A stretch of 64,000 bases of DNA from CAZDET01 sp964504335 (GTDB lineage: Bacteria > Bacteroidota > Bacteroidia > Chitinophagales > Saprospiraceae), in contig CAZDET010000003.1 in assembly GCA_964504335.1 (NCBI GenBank), positions 1-64,000 on the forward strand. Reading direction: 5' to 3'. A model generated the notes under the pieces. The model did not search any database. It was not told the origin of the DNA and saw only the letters and a program-made list of their open reading frames with translations. How positions within the stretch are numbered: the first letter of the stretch is position 1; each line of letters starts with the position of its first letter. This document shows, piece by piece, positions 1-8,365 of this stretch. Made by a program: the position numbers and the translations under genes.

Positions 1-41
1 CATAACATATTCATGTACAGGCTTTTAAATCTAGTCGTTCG

Positions 42-126
42 CGGAGGAGGAGGGATTCGAACCCCCGGTACCTCTCGGTACGCCGGTTTTCAAGACCGGT
101 GCAATCAACCGCTCTGCCACTCCTCC
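42..126 (-). tRNA. tRNA-Ser (anticodon UGA)
   Basis: Read on the minus strand the segment folds as a class II tRNA. The acceptor stem pairs GGAGGAG with CTCCTCC and a G discriminator follows. The anticodon loop reads CTTGAAA, giving anticodon TGA (serine). A long variable arm built on GTACC/GGTAC follows, then a T arm with GGTTCGAATCC. The length of 85 nt fits tRNA-Ser. The CCA end is not encoded. A consensus promoter lies just upstream. Confidence 0.97.
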
Positions 127-149
127 GGTTGCTTTTTTTGCAAGCGGGG

Positions 150-179
150 CAAAGGTAAGAGTTTTTCCAGGTTGTTCAA
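150..179 (-). promoter_or_regulatory. Bacteroidota-type promoter of tRNA-Ser
   Basis: On the minus strand a TTG (177-179) is followed after 19 nt by TACCTTTG (150-157). This is the TTG-N19-TAnnTTTG arrangement known for the primary sigma factor of Bacteroidota. The -7 box lies about 24 nt before the mature tRNA 5' end. Confidence 0.75.
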
Positions 180-211
180 AGGATAGAGGGGCGGAAAAGT
201 TCCCTAACTCC

Positions 212-565
212 CTAAACGGGATTAGCGCAAAGTAGCGCCACAGCCGCCTCCGGATCTTCCACTTCAATGATGAGCTGGTTGAAGGACTCGCCGTCCAACT
301 CCACAACGATGGCGTTTTCCTTGTTGGCCACGTCCCAGAATACCTTCTGGCCATCCTGGTAAAAGGTGCCGGCGGTGAGGACGTAAGGAATGTGCGTGCC
401 GGGCAATCGGATGCCCTTCCATCCCGTGATTTCAGCAACGTCCGGCCGGTAGGCTCGGCGGATGTGCTCACCGGGAATACTCAATTCACTTCGAAAAGAC
501 CACAACTTGTGGAGTCCTTTTACCCTGAAGTGGTAGTGGTTGTTTTCTTTCTCGATGGTAACCAT
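212..565 (-). CDS. Small conserved protein, possible bacterial PH-like fold
   Basis: This 117-residue soluble protein has no signal peptide or membrane segment. It is rich in beta-forming stretches: an N-terminal strand set around residues 1-30, then a GTHIPYVLTAGTFYQDG block and a C-terminal strand ending IIEVEDPEAAVAL. The pattern GTFYQDGxxVFWDV...ENAIVVEL resembles small conserved proteins I recall as PH-like or uncharacterised, but I cannot name a function. It stands alone between tRNA-Ser and a divergent amidohydrolase gene. Codon use looks like its neighbours, and the ATG at 565 is the only good start. Confidence 0.75.
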   Translation of the reverse strand: MVTIEKENNHYHFRVKGLHKLWSFRSELSIPGEHIRRAYRPDVAEITGWKGIRLPGTHIPYVLTAGTFYQDGQKVFWDVANKENAIVVELDGESFNQLIIEVEDPEAAVALLCANPV

Positions 566-760
566 AACTAGGCAATTATTGGGCTGCTGATGTGCCGGTT
601 GAATAGTGTTGCTCTACAAAGTACAACTGGTTTACTTACTGAATATGTTGTACCCTTCTAGAAGTAGTAGTAGGCATTTTTCGGATGAGCTTCGCATCAG
701 CCCATTGACTAATTGACACATTGACTCATCGGTACATTAGGACATTGACTAATTGCCTCA

Positions 761-792
761 TTGGCAAATCACCATATCTATCCCTACCTTTA
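761..792 (+). promoter_or_regulatory. Probable promoter of the amidohydrolase gene
   Basis: A TTG at 761-763 is followed after 21 nt by TACCTTTA (785-792), one base off the TAnnTTTG -7 consensus. Transcription would begin about 10 nt before the ATG at 810. The segment just upstream (about 700-765) is built from repeated ATTGACTAATTG-like words. Confidence 0.45.
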
Positions 793-809
793 GCGCTGCT
801 AAATTGTAA

Positions 810-2528
810 ATGACACTCATGAAATACTTGCTCCTGGCCGCTGTAGGGTTCCTCCTAATCGGCTGCGCTCCCGGCGATACCACTGATCAATCGGCCGATC
901 TATTGCTCGAAAACGGCTCCTTCTTCCGCGGCCAGGGCCTGGCACCGGCAACGGCGGTTGCTATTAAAGGCGACCGCATCATTGCCGTGGATACGACCGG
1001 TGACGGACTCGAAGCCTTCCGCGGTGATAGCACGAAGGTCCTGGATTTGGAGGGGCGCTTTGCTATGCCCGGGTTTATCGAGGGGCACGCCCATTTTTCC
1101 GGATTGGGCAGCAGTTTGCAGAACCTCAATTTTCTCAAATCGCGTTCCTGGGAGGAGATTGTGGCGCAGGTAGCCGAGCGGGCGGAAACGACCGAAGAAG
1201 GTGCCTGGATTACGGGCCGGGGCTGGCACCAGGAAAAGTGGGACAAGCCGCACGACCACTCCATCGGCGGCTATCCGATCCACGACGCACTGAGCGAACT
1301 AACGCCCGATAACCCCGTCGTGCTGCGCCACGCCAGCGGGCACTCGCTCTACGCCAATGCCAAGGCCATGGAACTGGCCGGCGTAAGCGCCGAAACGCCC
1401 GACCCGCGCGGCGGTCGCATCGTGCGCGATGGGGCCGGAGCACCGATCGGCGTGTTTGAAGAGCGGGCCATGTCGCTCATCACGACTGCCTACCAGGAGT
1501 ACCTCAATACGCTCTCGCCGGAGGCACGCAAGCAAGAATGGCTCGACGGTATTGCGCTGGCCGAGGCCGAATGCCTCCGCAAGGGCGTCACATCCTTCCA
1601 GGATGCCGGCAGCAGCTTTCGGGAAATCGAATGGTACCAGGAGCTGGCCGAGGCCGGTGAGCTCGACCTCCGGCTCTGGGCCATGGTACGCCATCCCTAC
1701 CGCCTGCTGGAAGGCCAACTGGATGAATTCCCCATTATCAATGCTGGTAATCATTTTTTCACTTCCCGAGCCATCAAGACGGAAGTAGACGGGGCTCTCG
1801 GCGCCTACGGCGCGTGGCTGCTGGAACCCTACAATGATAAGCCCGGCTTCGTCGGTCAGAACACTACCTTAGTGGAAACCGTCGACAGCATCGCCGGACT
1901 CGCCGAGCAATACGATCTACAGCTCTGCGTACACGCCATCGGCGACCGAGCCAACCGCGAGGTGCTCGATATCATCGAACGCCGCTCGCAAAGCAACCCG
2001 GCCATCAAGGAGGCCCGCTGGCGAATCGAGCACTCGCAGCATCTGCACCCCGACGATATTCCGCGCTTCGCCGAACTGGGCGTGATTCCTTCGATGCAAG
2101 GCATCCATTGCACCAGCGATGCGCCCTTCGTAGTCAAGCGCCTGGGTGAGCAGCGCGCCCGCGAAGGCGCCTACCCCTGGAAAAGCCTGTTAGAGTCCGG
2201 CGCAGTCGTCACCAACGGTACCGATGCCCCGGTCGAGGACGTCTCCGCCCTTGAATCCTACTACGCGACGGTCACCCGCAAGCGCGCGGATAGTGGCGAG
2301 GCCTTTTTCCCGGAGCAGGCCCTCACCCGCGAAGAGGGGCTGCACAGCTACACCCTCGCCCCCGCTTATTCGGCCTTCGAAGAAACCGACAAAGGTACGC
2401 TCGAGGTGGGCAAGCTGGCCGATATCGTTGTGCTTTCCAACAACCTGCTCGATTGCCCCGAAGAAGAAATCCTGAATACCGAGGTCATTCTGACAATGGT
2501 TGGGGGAGTGGTGAAGTATCAACAATAA
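810..2528 (+). CDS. Secreted lipoprotein amidohydrolase, YtcJ-like
   Basis: This 572-residue metal-dependent hydrolase belongs to the amidohydrolase_3 (YtcJ/NfdA-like) group. The N-terminus is a lipoprotein signal ending LLIGC, so the enzyme should be anchored in the envelope. The metal-binding motif GHAH is near residue 94 (GFIEGHAHFSGLG), a second site HAIGDRAN is in the middle, an EHSQHLHP histidine cluster follows, and NGTDAP near residue 475 supplies the conserved Asp. The C-terminal GKLADIVVLS closes the beta sandwich usual for the family. Substrates of such enzymes vary (N-substituted formamides, amides) and the substrate here cannot be read. An internal ATG at 819 gives a more typical signal peptide and may be the true start. 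Confidence 0.9.
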   Translation: MTLMKYLLLAAVGFLLIGCAPGDTTDQSADLLLENGSFFRGQGLAPATAVAIKGDRIIAVDTTGDGLEAFRGDSTKVLDLEGRFAMPGFIEGHAHFSGLGSSLQNLNFLKSRSWEEIVAQVAERAETTEEGAWITGRGWHQEKWDKPHDHSIGGYPIHDALSELTPDNPVVLRHASGHSLYANAKAMELAGVSAETPDPRGGRIVRDGAGAPIGVFEERAMSLITTAYQEYLNTLSPEARKQEWLDGIALAEAECLRKGVTSFQDAGSSFREIEWYQELAEAGELDLRLWAMVRHPYRLLEGQLDEFPIINAGNHFFTSRAIKTEVDGALGAYGAWLLEPYNDKPGFVGQNTTLVETVDSIAGLAEQYDLQLCVHAIGDRANREVLDIIERRSQSNPAIKEARWRIEHSQHLHPDDIPRFAELGVIPSMQGIHCTSDAPFVVKRLGEQRAREGAYPWKSLLESGAVVTNGTDAPVEDVSALESYYATVTRKRADSGEAFFPEQALTREEGLHSYTLAPAYSAFEETDKGTLEVGKLADIVVLSNNLLDCPEEEILNTEVILTMVGGVVKYQQ

Positions 2529-2531
2529 TGT

Positions 2532-2573
2532 GCCAATTAGTCAATGAATCAATGTTTCGATTGACTTATTGGC
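2532..2573. repeat. Hairpin made of repeat words after the amidohydrolase gene
   Basis: GCCAATTAGTCAAT (2532-2545) and ATTGACTTATTGGC (2560-2573) are inverted with one mismatch and a 14-nt loop. It begins 3 nt after the stop codon and lies 28 nt before bshB1. It has no T-run, so a factor-independent terminator is unlikely; attenuation or transcript-end protection is possible. It shares words with other gaps in the first 14.5 kb. Confidence 0.5.
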
Positions 2574-2600
2574 GCGTCGACACATCAGCAAATTGAACAA

Positions 2601-3332
2601 ATGAAGGTAGACATCCTCGCCATCGGCGTCCATCCCGATGATGTAGAACTCAGTTGTAGCGGGACTCTTCTAAAACAAATTGACGCCGGACGGACCGTGG
2701 GCCTCCTCGATCTAACAAGAGGGGAGTTGGGTAGCAGAGGAAATGCCAACATCCGGCACCAGGAAGCACAAGCGGCGGCCCGAATGATGGGCGCTGCTTT
2801 TCGCCACAATGCCGCCCTGGCCGATGGCTTCTTCACCTGGTCGGAACAAAGCCTGCGCACCATTATTCGCTTTATTCGAACCCACCAACCGGAGATCGTA
2901 CTGGCCAACGCACTCGAGGATCGCCACCCCGACCACGGGCGGGCCGCCAAATTAATAGCGGATGCCTGCTTCTTTAGCGGACTGGTTAAAATCGAAACCC
3001 TCGATGAGGCCGGCCGGCCGCAGGAAAAATGGCGGCCGCGGGCCGTCTATCACTACATACAGGATCGTATGTTGAAGCCGGATTTCGTGGTGGATATCAG
3101 CCCCTACATCGATCGCAAGGAGGAATTGATTTTCGCGTTTCGCTCGCAATTCTACCAGGCGGATGGCGACGACTACCAGGACGAGCCGGAAACGCCCATT
3201 TCCGGAAAGCAATTTACCGATTACCTGCGCGCACGTGCTGCCACATTTGGGCGAGTCGCGGGCTTTGATTACGCCGAAGGCTACAACGTGGCGCGTACGC
3301 CGGGCGTCAACGACCTGTTCGATCTCCTCTGA
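2601..3332 (+). CDS. bshB1: Bacillithiol biosynthesis deacetylase BshB1
   Basis: This 243-residue member of the PIG-L/LmbE zinc deacetylase family most likely converts N-acetylglucosaminyl malate to glucosaminyl malate in bacillithiol synthesis. The zinc site is visible as GVHPDDVELSCSGTL near residues 9-23, and the second part DRHPDHGRAAKL near residue 115. The spacing and the end YAEGY(N)xxRxPGVNDLFDLL are typical of the BshB1 subgroup. Length fits the family and no signal peptide is present, so it acts in the cytosol. It follows the amidohydrolase gene by 72 bp with a hairpin between. bshA and bshC are not in the window. Confidence 0.92.
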   Translation: MKVDILAIGVHPDDVELSCSGTLLKQIDAGRTVGLLDLTRGELGSRGNANIRHQEAQAAARMMGAAFRHNAALADGFFTWSEQSLRTIIRFIRTHQPEIVLANALEDRHPDHGRAAKLIADACFFSGLVKIETLDEAGRPQEKWRPRAVYHYIQDRMLKPDFVVDISPYIDRKEELIFAFRSQFYQADGDDYQDEPETPISGKQFTDYLRARAATFGRVAGFDYAEGYNVARTPGVNDLFDLL

Positions 3333-3433
3333 CGGACGAAGTACTTTGGTACTTTAGTCAGTTAGTCAATGGACTTCGGCCTAAAAAAGTACTTGTTGGT
3401 AATTAAAGAACTAAGGAACTAAATTCTAAAAAA

Positions 3434-4618
3434 CTAATATCTAAACCGCGGTCGTACCAGCGCCGGTATTTCCCGAAAGGGCACAAAGAGGGTGATTTCT
3501 CCGGCGGCAAACGAGGCGATTTCGTAGGGTGGATAATTGAAGACCAGCCCGCCTCCCGTGAGCCCGAAGTTGGAGGTGGGAGCGACTCGATCCTGGAATA
3601 GAAACTGGGTCAGGGGGGTGCCCTCCCCGATGTGGTAGCGCTGTCGGACCGCTTCTGCCAGGTGAGGTTCCAACTTCGTTTGTAGCTCGGGAGGCAGCAC
3701 GTCTTCCAGGGTAATCGGTCGGCGTTCGATCAGATCGAACGACTGGAGGGCCGTAGTGTAGTAGCCGTGAGCGCCCCCCGAAAAATTGTAGAAGGAAAAA
3801 CCGAGCGTCAGCAGGCTGTCCGTATTGTAAAGCACATCCACTCCGACGCTCTCCTGATAGCCCAGGGAGAAATAATCCGTCGAATCGAGAAAGCCTTCCG
3901 CAACCATTCCCCCCACTTCCCGTAAATAATTGTTGAAAAATTGATCGCGGTAGGCTTTAACGGCCGCCTCCGTGGAGCCATACAGCCGGGTAAGGCTATC
4001 GCCTACCAACTCCTGGCAGAAAGCCTCATCGAGGAAGGCATCGAGCCGAGGATTCGCGGATTTTGCCTCCAGCCACTGAGCACTAAAGAGTGCTACGGGA
4101 CTACTGTCCGAATCGGGGAACAGCCGAACACTGTCCACGAGCACCTTTGGTTCTAGACGGACCCCCGTTTGATTTGGTTTCCGGACTTTAAAAGACCGCT
4201 TTGTACGACTTTCGGGATCTTCCCAGGTCGCGTCAAACTCCACATCGGTGGGTAATTGCCCCTGAATGAAGGCCGGTTGCTCTTCCAGGTTGTCCGGTTC
4301 GGTAAGGGTGAGGGTTGAACCAATCACCTGGCCGTATACGGGGATGGGGTTCTGGATGGAATCCAGGTAGTAGTAGCCGCTGTAGAACGGACCGTAGCCA
4401 CTGTAGACTCCGGGGCGCTTGACGAGGTTCAGCACAATGCTGTCGTCTCCGAGCGTTCCGATGAAGTGAAAATACGCAGCATCCTCCGACAAAGCCTGCC
4501 TGTTCGAAGCAGCTTGCTTCGACTCCGAAAGACGGTCAACGGGTGGCTCTTCATCGGGCCGACATCCCCAAAAGAGGCAGATGCAGGCCAGCAGCCAGGC
4601 TAAAGCGAATCTGCGCAC
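3434..4618 (-). CDS. Lipoprotein with C-terminal DUF3298-like domain
   Basis: This roughly 394-residue predicted lipoprotein has the N-terminus RRFALAWLLACICLFWGC, a lipobox in a short signal peptide. The C-terminal half (about residues 170-390) carries the pattern of the RsiV/DUF3298 family: FSGGAHG, a DVLPPE segment, then LVFNYPPYEIASFAAG near the end. That domain is known from the anti-sigma factor RsiV, which binds lysozyme, and from many unstudied envelope proteins, so a function cannot be assigned. No ATG is available. A GTG at 4618 gives the best signal peptide, while TTG codons at 4639 and 4642 are alternatives. A -7 box lies at 4660-4667. Confidence 0.85.
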   Translation of the reverse strand: MRRFALAWLLACICLFWGCRPDEEPPVDRLSESKQAASNRQALSEDAAYFHFIGTLGDDSIVLNLVKRPGVYSGYGPFYSGYYYLDSIQNPIPVYGQVIGSTLTLTEPDNLEEQPAFIQGQLPTDVEFDATWEDPESRTKRSFKVRKPNQTGVRLEPKVLVDSVRLFPDSDSSPVALFSAQWLEAKSANPRLDAFLDEAFCQELVGDSLTRLYGSTEAAVKAYRDQFFNNYLREVGGMVAEGFLDSTDYFSLGYQESVGVDVLYNTDSLLTLGFSFYNFSGGAHGYYTTALQSFDLIERRPITLEDVLPPELQTKLEPHLAEAVRQRYHIGEGTPLTQFLFQDRVAPTSNFGLTGGGLVFNYPPYEIASFAAGEITLFVPFREIPALVRPRFRY

Positions 4619-4659
4619 GTCATTTCCATTTAGCAACAACAAATGGGCGGGGCCTAGCG

Positions 4660-4667
4660 CAAAGGTA
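4660..4667 (-). promoter_or_regulatory. -7 promoter box for the DUF3298-like lipoprotein gene
   Basis: TACCTTTG on the minus strand matches the Bacteroidota -7 consensus exactly. No clear TTG is seen at the expected -33 distance. The start of transcription would fall near 4653, leaving a leader of about 10-35 nt depending on the start codon. Confidence 0.45.
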
Positions 4668-4887
4668 GCGGTTTTGGGGCGTCGCCGCTCCTATTAGGCA
4701 GGGGAAAGATTGGGCATATAACGATTCGCCTGCCCGATAATTGTGGCTTAAACGGGATGTAATCGAGCGAATTAGGTAAAAAACAGGGCCCGGGTAATGC
4801 CATTTTTCCGATATATGCGTTAATAAAAGGCTTACTAATAACTATCTCATCTCACCGCTACCCCATTTGTGATAATTGAAAAAGCGT

Positions 4888-5625
4888 ATGGATACCAACG
4901 GAATCGCTAAGACTGAAAAAAATAAGCAACTAAAACAGGCGCAAATGAAGCGCTGGAGCCGCCAGATCAGCGGGGAGAATAGCTGGACGATGTTTAAAGT
5001 CATCTCCGAATTCGTGGAGGGCTTCGAATCCATGACCCACATCGGCCCGAGCGTCAGCATTTTCGGTTCCGCCCGGACGGCTCCCGATCACCCCTACTAC
5101 CAACTAGCCGTTGATATTGCCCGCCGCCTAACCGAAGAGGGCTATGGAGTAATTACCGGTGGTGGCCCCGGTATCATGGAAGCCGGCAATAAGGGGGCAC
5201 ATCTGAACGGCGGTAAGTCGGTGGGGCTCAATATCGACCTACCCTTCGAGCAGGGTACCAATCCGTTCGTAGATCACGACAAGGCCATTAACTTCCGCTA
5301 CTTCTTCGTGCGCAAGGTCATGTTTGTCAAATATGCCCAGGCCTTCATCAGCCTGCCGGGTGGCTTTGGTACTATGGACGAATTATTTGAAGTACTGACG
5401 CTCATCCAAACGAAAAAAATTACGCCCGTTCCCATCATCTTGGTCGGAAGTGCCTTCTGGTCGGGCATGAAAGACTGGATTGCCAACGTCATGTGCAAGG
5501 AACACGGCAATATCAGCGAATCGGACCTCGACCTCTTCCCGATCGTCGACACACCGGACGAAGTCATCTCCATCATCAACGAATTCTACGCCCAGTCTGA
5601 ATTGCAGCCGAACTACGAACTGTAG
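4888..5625 (+). CDS. LOG-family protein (TIGR00730 type)
   Basis: This 245-residue Rossmann-fold protein of the LOG/lysine-decarboxylase-like family has members that hydrolyse nucleoside 5'-monophosphates (cytokinin riboside monophosphates in plants, purine nucleotides in bacteria). Both signature motifs are present: GGGPGIMEAGNKGA (about residues 95-108) and PGGFGTMDELFEVLT (about 159-173). The true start is taken at the ATG 4888; a TTG four codons upstream is possible. The N-terminal 30 residues are charged and rich in Lys and Gln, as in the longer bacterial forms. It is a single gene with no operon partner. Confidence 0.88.
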   Translation: MDTNGIAKTEKNKQLKQAQMKRWSRQISGENSWTMFKVISEFVEGFESMTHIGPSVSIFGSARTAPDHPYYQLAVDIARRLTEEGYGVITGGGPGIMEAGNKGAHLNGGKSVGLNIDLPFEQGTNPFVDHDKAINFRYFFVRKVMFVKYAQAFISLPGGFGTMDELFEVLTLIQTKKITPVPIILVGSAFWSGMKDWIANVMCKEHGNISESDLDLFPIVDTPDEVISIINEFYAQSELQPNYEL

Positions 5626-5653
5626 GTAGTTGCTCATTGGGCGTAGGTGACAA

Positions 5654-5869
5654 CTAACGAACTCCGCCACAGGAGCACTCGGCCGGTGGGCCCATCAAAA
5701 AAGGGCTATCGCCAATGGGGGTGTAGCTACAGGATTTCGATCTAATTGCAAAATCGGCGATTACGCAGGTGATCGCACCGAGAATGGTACCGGGCAGGCA
5801 ACCATCGGCCCAGGAATATCGTTTTTCTTTTGGCAATTTAATCAACCTGTTAAAGCTATGACAAAACAT
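5654..5869 (-). CDS. Possible small cysteine-rich protein
   Basis: This 71-codon reading frame has six cysteines, five of them after residue 23, and ends AECSCGGVR. The middle (ADGCLPGTILGAITCVIADFA) is mildly hydrophobic. Codons in the second half look like those of neighbouring genes. The ATG at 5869 overlaps the start of the divergent ACP-like gene by 12 bp, so a later start (for example a TTG) may be used. I do not recognise the family. It could be a small exported or modified peptide, or a chance frame; evidence is composition and codon use only. Confidence 0.35.
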   Translation of the reverse strand: MFCHSFNRLIKLPKEKRYSWADGCLPGTILGAITCVIADFAIRSKSCSYTPIGDSPFLMGPPAECSCGGVR

Positions 5870-6121
5870 GCTATGTTCCTTACTCCCAGCAGTTTAGAGG
5901 ATTCGATCGTCCATACCATCAGCTGGAGCCTGAAAGTACCTGCCCACCGACTGAACTGGTATACGCACCTGCGCGATGACCTGCTACTTGACACCCTCGA
6001 CGTTCAACTGTTGATTGTTACACTGGAGAGTCACCTGAATGTATTCCTAAGCGAGGAAGAGGCGGATGCCATCGAAACCGTGGGTGACTTTAAACGACAC
6101 TTTATCCGTTACACTGCTTAA
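5858..6121 (+). CDS. Acyl-carrier-protein-like protein with Thr at the carrier site
   Basis: This 87-residue protein has the shape of an acyl carrier protein: a helix rich in Leu/Val, the loop before helix II, then LESHLNVFLSEEEADAIETVGDF, which matches the helix II-III region and the conserved TVGD of ACPs. The phosphopantetheine site, normally DSL, reads DTL (LLLDTLDVQLL, about residues 44-54). Phosphopantetheinyl transferases attach the cofactor to Ser, so this may be a non-carrier relative or an unusual carrier. No fatty-acid or polyketide enzyme lies beside it. Start ATG is 5858; an ATG at 5873 is an alternative. Confidence 0.7.
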   Translation: MTKHAMFLTPSSLEDSIVHTISWSLKVPAHRLNWYTHLRDDLLLDTLDVQLLIVTLESHLNVFLSEEEADAIETVGDFKRHFIRYTA

Positions 6122-6230
6122 TCGACTATCGCCTATATCATCAGACTTTTCCTTCGTATCTCGCTTTCTATACCTACTCCTTTCTGTTTCATCCCTTTCA
6201 TTGCGGAAAGCCGGTTATTGGCCATTTAGA

Positions 6231-6617
6231 TTATTTCGACGCGCCCTCCTTTCTCAGACCAAATTGAAATTGCATGTTGCGCAGACGCGTGCGCAGGCTC
6301 AACGTGGAGTCGCTGATCGATTCGATGGTGTAATTGGCATCGATAGTGGTTTCTGTTTGCCGAATCGTTTCGTGGTCCAATTCGAAGTGGCCTTGCTCCA
6401 CTTGCCCGCTCAGATTGGTCTCGAGCGTACCGTCGTCTTCGAACCTGAAATACAGGTCGACCAGCGATTGGGTAGGTTTCCCGTTTCGGCTTGCCTGCTC
6501 CAGCTCCCAGCGCCCTATTAGTTGATCACGCCTCACGTCTTCCGATTCGCCGCAACTGTTCCACGCGCAGCTCCCTGCCAGTAGTACCGTGATGATAAAC
6601 AAACGCTTAGACGACAT
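6231..6617 (-). CDS. Small lipoprotein, lipocalin-like
   Basis: This 128-residue predicted lipoprotein has a hydrophobic signal segment (LFIITVLLAG) followed by a Cys (WNSCGE), so it should be lipid-anchored. The mature part starts LIGRWELEQA and continues as alternating beta strands with YFRFEDDGTLETN, which fits the small lipocalin-like stress or envelope proteins common in Bacteroidota. Ligand and role are unknown. An upstream ATG at 6647 would add ten residues before the signal peptide; the ATG at 6617 gives a normal signal and is preferred. Confidence 0.7.
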   Translation of the reverse strand: MSSKRLFIITVLLAGSCAWNSCGESEDVRRDQLIGRWELEQASRNGKPTQSLVDLYFRFEDDGTLETNLSGQVEQGHFELDHETIRQTETTIDANYTIESISDSTLSLRTRLRNMQFQFGLRKEGASK

Positions 6618-6734
6618 ACCTGCTGTGATTTTACTATTTGGCCTCACCTCCGAATAATTAGTTATGTAATGGGAGGTAAGGAATGATTTAATTAACGCAT
6701 GGCCGGGAAATCTGGTGTGAATTATTCCGGCTTT

Positions 6735-7700
6735 TCACGAAGCGGCCGCCCGGCGCAACCGATCGTTGATGGCCCTTCCCAGGCCGTGTTCGGGTACCAA
6801 TTCTGCATAAATCGTTTCAATTTCGGGAATATCGAGCTGCCGCAAGCCTGCAAACAGTCGTCGGGCCGCCTCAGACAGGTCCCCTTCAGGAGAAAGCAGG
6901 TACTGCCGGGCAGCAGCAATACCGGGCAGCGGCTCGCGCCAGCACAGGGCTCCGCTAGAGGCGACATCAATCTCAGGCAACGGCCGATCGCGGCGAAAAA
7001 GCTGTACCCGGCGGCCAGGAGCATAATGGCTCATCAATTGTCCGGGCGTCGTGGGGTTGGAGGAAGAATGAGTTCGCACCGCTACCTTCCGGGCCAGCAG
7101 GTCTTCAATAGCTTCCACAGCCACCCCTCCTTTTCGGTAGACGACAGGGCCGCCATCTTCAAACCCTATAATGGTCGACTCCAGGCCGACAACACAGGGG
7201 CCACCATCGAGCACGTAGGTAATTTTATCTCCCAATTGATCGACCACGTGTTGAGCGGTAGTCGGGCTGACATAACCGAAAGGATTAGCACTGGGCGCTA
7301 CTACCGGAAAGTGAAGGGTGCGCAGCAATTGCCGGGCAACCGGATGGGCCGGAATGCGAATAGCCACCCGTGGCAGGCCGGCCGTTACCAAATCGGAAAT
7401 CCGCGCGTTCTTGGTCAATAATATAGTTAGAGGACCGGGAAGGAAAGCGTCCGCCAATCGATTCGCCAGGGGCGGCACTTCCAGTACGTACGGCGGCACC
7501 AGGCTCCAGTCCGGAAGATGCACGATGAGCGGGTCGAAGGAGGGACGGTTTTTCGCCTCGAACACAGCGGTAACCGCCGTTGCATCGAGCGCGTTGGCGG
7601 CGAGCCCGTAGACGGTTTCCGTTGGCATTCCTACCAGCTTGCCCGCGCGCAACAATTCGGCGGCACGGTTGATATCCGTTCCGACCGGGGCTGCCATCAT
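6735..7700 (-). CDS. L-threonylcarbamoyladenylate synthase (Sua5/YrdC type)
   Basis: This 321-residue enzyme makes threonylcarbamoyl-AMP from threonine, bicarbonate and ATP for the t6A37 modification of tRNAs reading ANN codons. The YrdC domain covers about residues 8-200: PTETVYGLAANALD, KNRPSFDPLIVH and SANPFGYVSPTTAQHV are the binding motifs. The linker and C-terminal Sua5 domain follow (SHYAPGRRV near residue 228 onward), so it is the long Sua5 form. It overlaps the upstream small gene by one base and is probably co-transcribed with it. The next residue after the initial Met is also Met; either may be used. Confidence 0.93.
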   Translation of the reverse strand: MMAAPVGTDINRAAELLRAGKLVGMPTETVYGLAANALDATAVTAVFEAKNRPSFDPLIVHLPDWSLVPPYVLEVPPLANRLADAFLPGPLTILLTKNARISDLVTAGLPRVAIRIPAHPVARQLLRTLHFPVVAPSANPFGYVSPTTAQHVVDQLGDKITYVLDGGPCVVGLESTIIGFEDGGPVVYRKGGVAVEAIEDLLARKVAVRTHSSSNPTTPGQLMSHYAPGRRVQLFRRDRPLPEIDVASSGALCWREPLPGIAAARQYLLSPEGDLSEAARRLFAGLRQLDIPEIETIYAELVPEHGLGRAINDRLRRAAAS

Positions 7701-8035
7701 TATTTCAGAAATCGGGCCCGCAGAAACTGGCCAATTAAATACCGAAGCTCCATCGTAGGAGACTGATTGGGGGCCAAGGCCATTACCGAACGGTCTTCTA
7801 CCAGCACGTCCAAACCAATGCCCGAGGCATCTACCGATTCTTGAAGTCGATTCAAATCCGATCGACTAACCCCCGGATAAGAGCGCAGGGCGTACCGAAA
7901 AGTGGCGTTGTTGGAAAAGGAGCAGACCACTCGACGCTCCTCCGGTTGCGACTCGACGCGCAGGATTCCTTCCGGACAGTTGCACTCCAAGTCGGCCGTC
8001 AGATCGAGTTTTTGAAAAAGAGAAGCGTAATTCAA
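7700..8035 (-). CDS. Conserved hypothetical protein upstream of the Sua5 gene
   Basis: This 111-residue soluble protein shares a one-base stop/start overlap with the Sua5-type gene, which points to translational coupling. It has no signal peptide. The sequence has a beta-rich first half (CNCPEGILRVESQ...VCSFSNNATFRYAL) and a helical end (MELRYLIGQFLRARFLK). There are three cysteines, two in a CNC pair near residue 18, but no zinc motif. I do not recognise a family. Coupling suggests but does not prove a link to tRNA modification. Confidence 0.65.
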   Translation of the reverse strand: MNYASLFQKLDLTADLECNCPEGILRVESQPEERRVVCSFSNNATFRYALRSYPGVSRSDLNRLQESVDASGIGLDVLVEDRSVMALAPNQSPTMELRYLIGQFLRARFLK

Positions 8036-8098
8036 GGTGGGTAAAAGATGAAGAAAGGAAGCAATCTGGTACTGCTTCCTTTCTGCGTTTAAGAATAA

Positions 8099-8302
8099 CT
8101 ATTCCGCAACGTTGTCGCGAGTGGTGATCTTCAGCGTGCCGTTCATCCGCCAGCGGGCGTGCTGAGCATTGTCGGAAGCATTGCTCGGTACATCGACGTT
8201 GAAGTCCTCAAACTTGTAAGTGATCTCCGCGTTGCGACCCGTCAATTTATCGTACAAACCGATTGCGAGTTCCGGCCACGTGGTTGTATTTGACTCAGAC
8301 AT
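8099..8302 (-). CDS. Small conserved protein, 67 residues
   Basis: This short acidic protein begins MSESNTTTWPELAIGLYDKLTGRNAEITYKFEDF and ends in a TLKITTRDN strand. The amphipathic helix followed by strands looks like a real folded mini-protein, and I recall similar TTWPELAIGLYDKLTGR proteins as uncharacterised in several phyla. There is no signal peptide. It sits between the MFS gene and the Sua5 pair on the same strand with 63 bp on either side, so it could be part of one transcript. Function unknown. Confidence 0.7.
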   Translation of the reverse strand: MSESNTTTWPELAIGLYDKLTGRNAEITYKFEDFNVDVPSNASDNAQHARWRMNGTLKITTRDNVAE

Positions 8303-8365
8303 ACTAAACTATTGTTTTGTAGTTCGATAAAATTCACACGTACAACCAGAGGCCCCGGGTTATGT

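Noticed and set aside
6699..7421. A 240-codon plus-strand frame over the Sua5 gene
   Set aside because: No recognisable domain; the minus frame has complete YrdC motifs.
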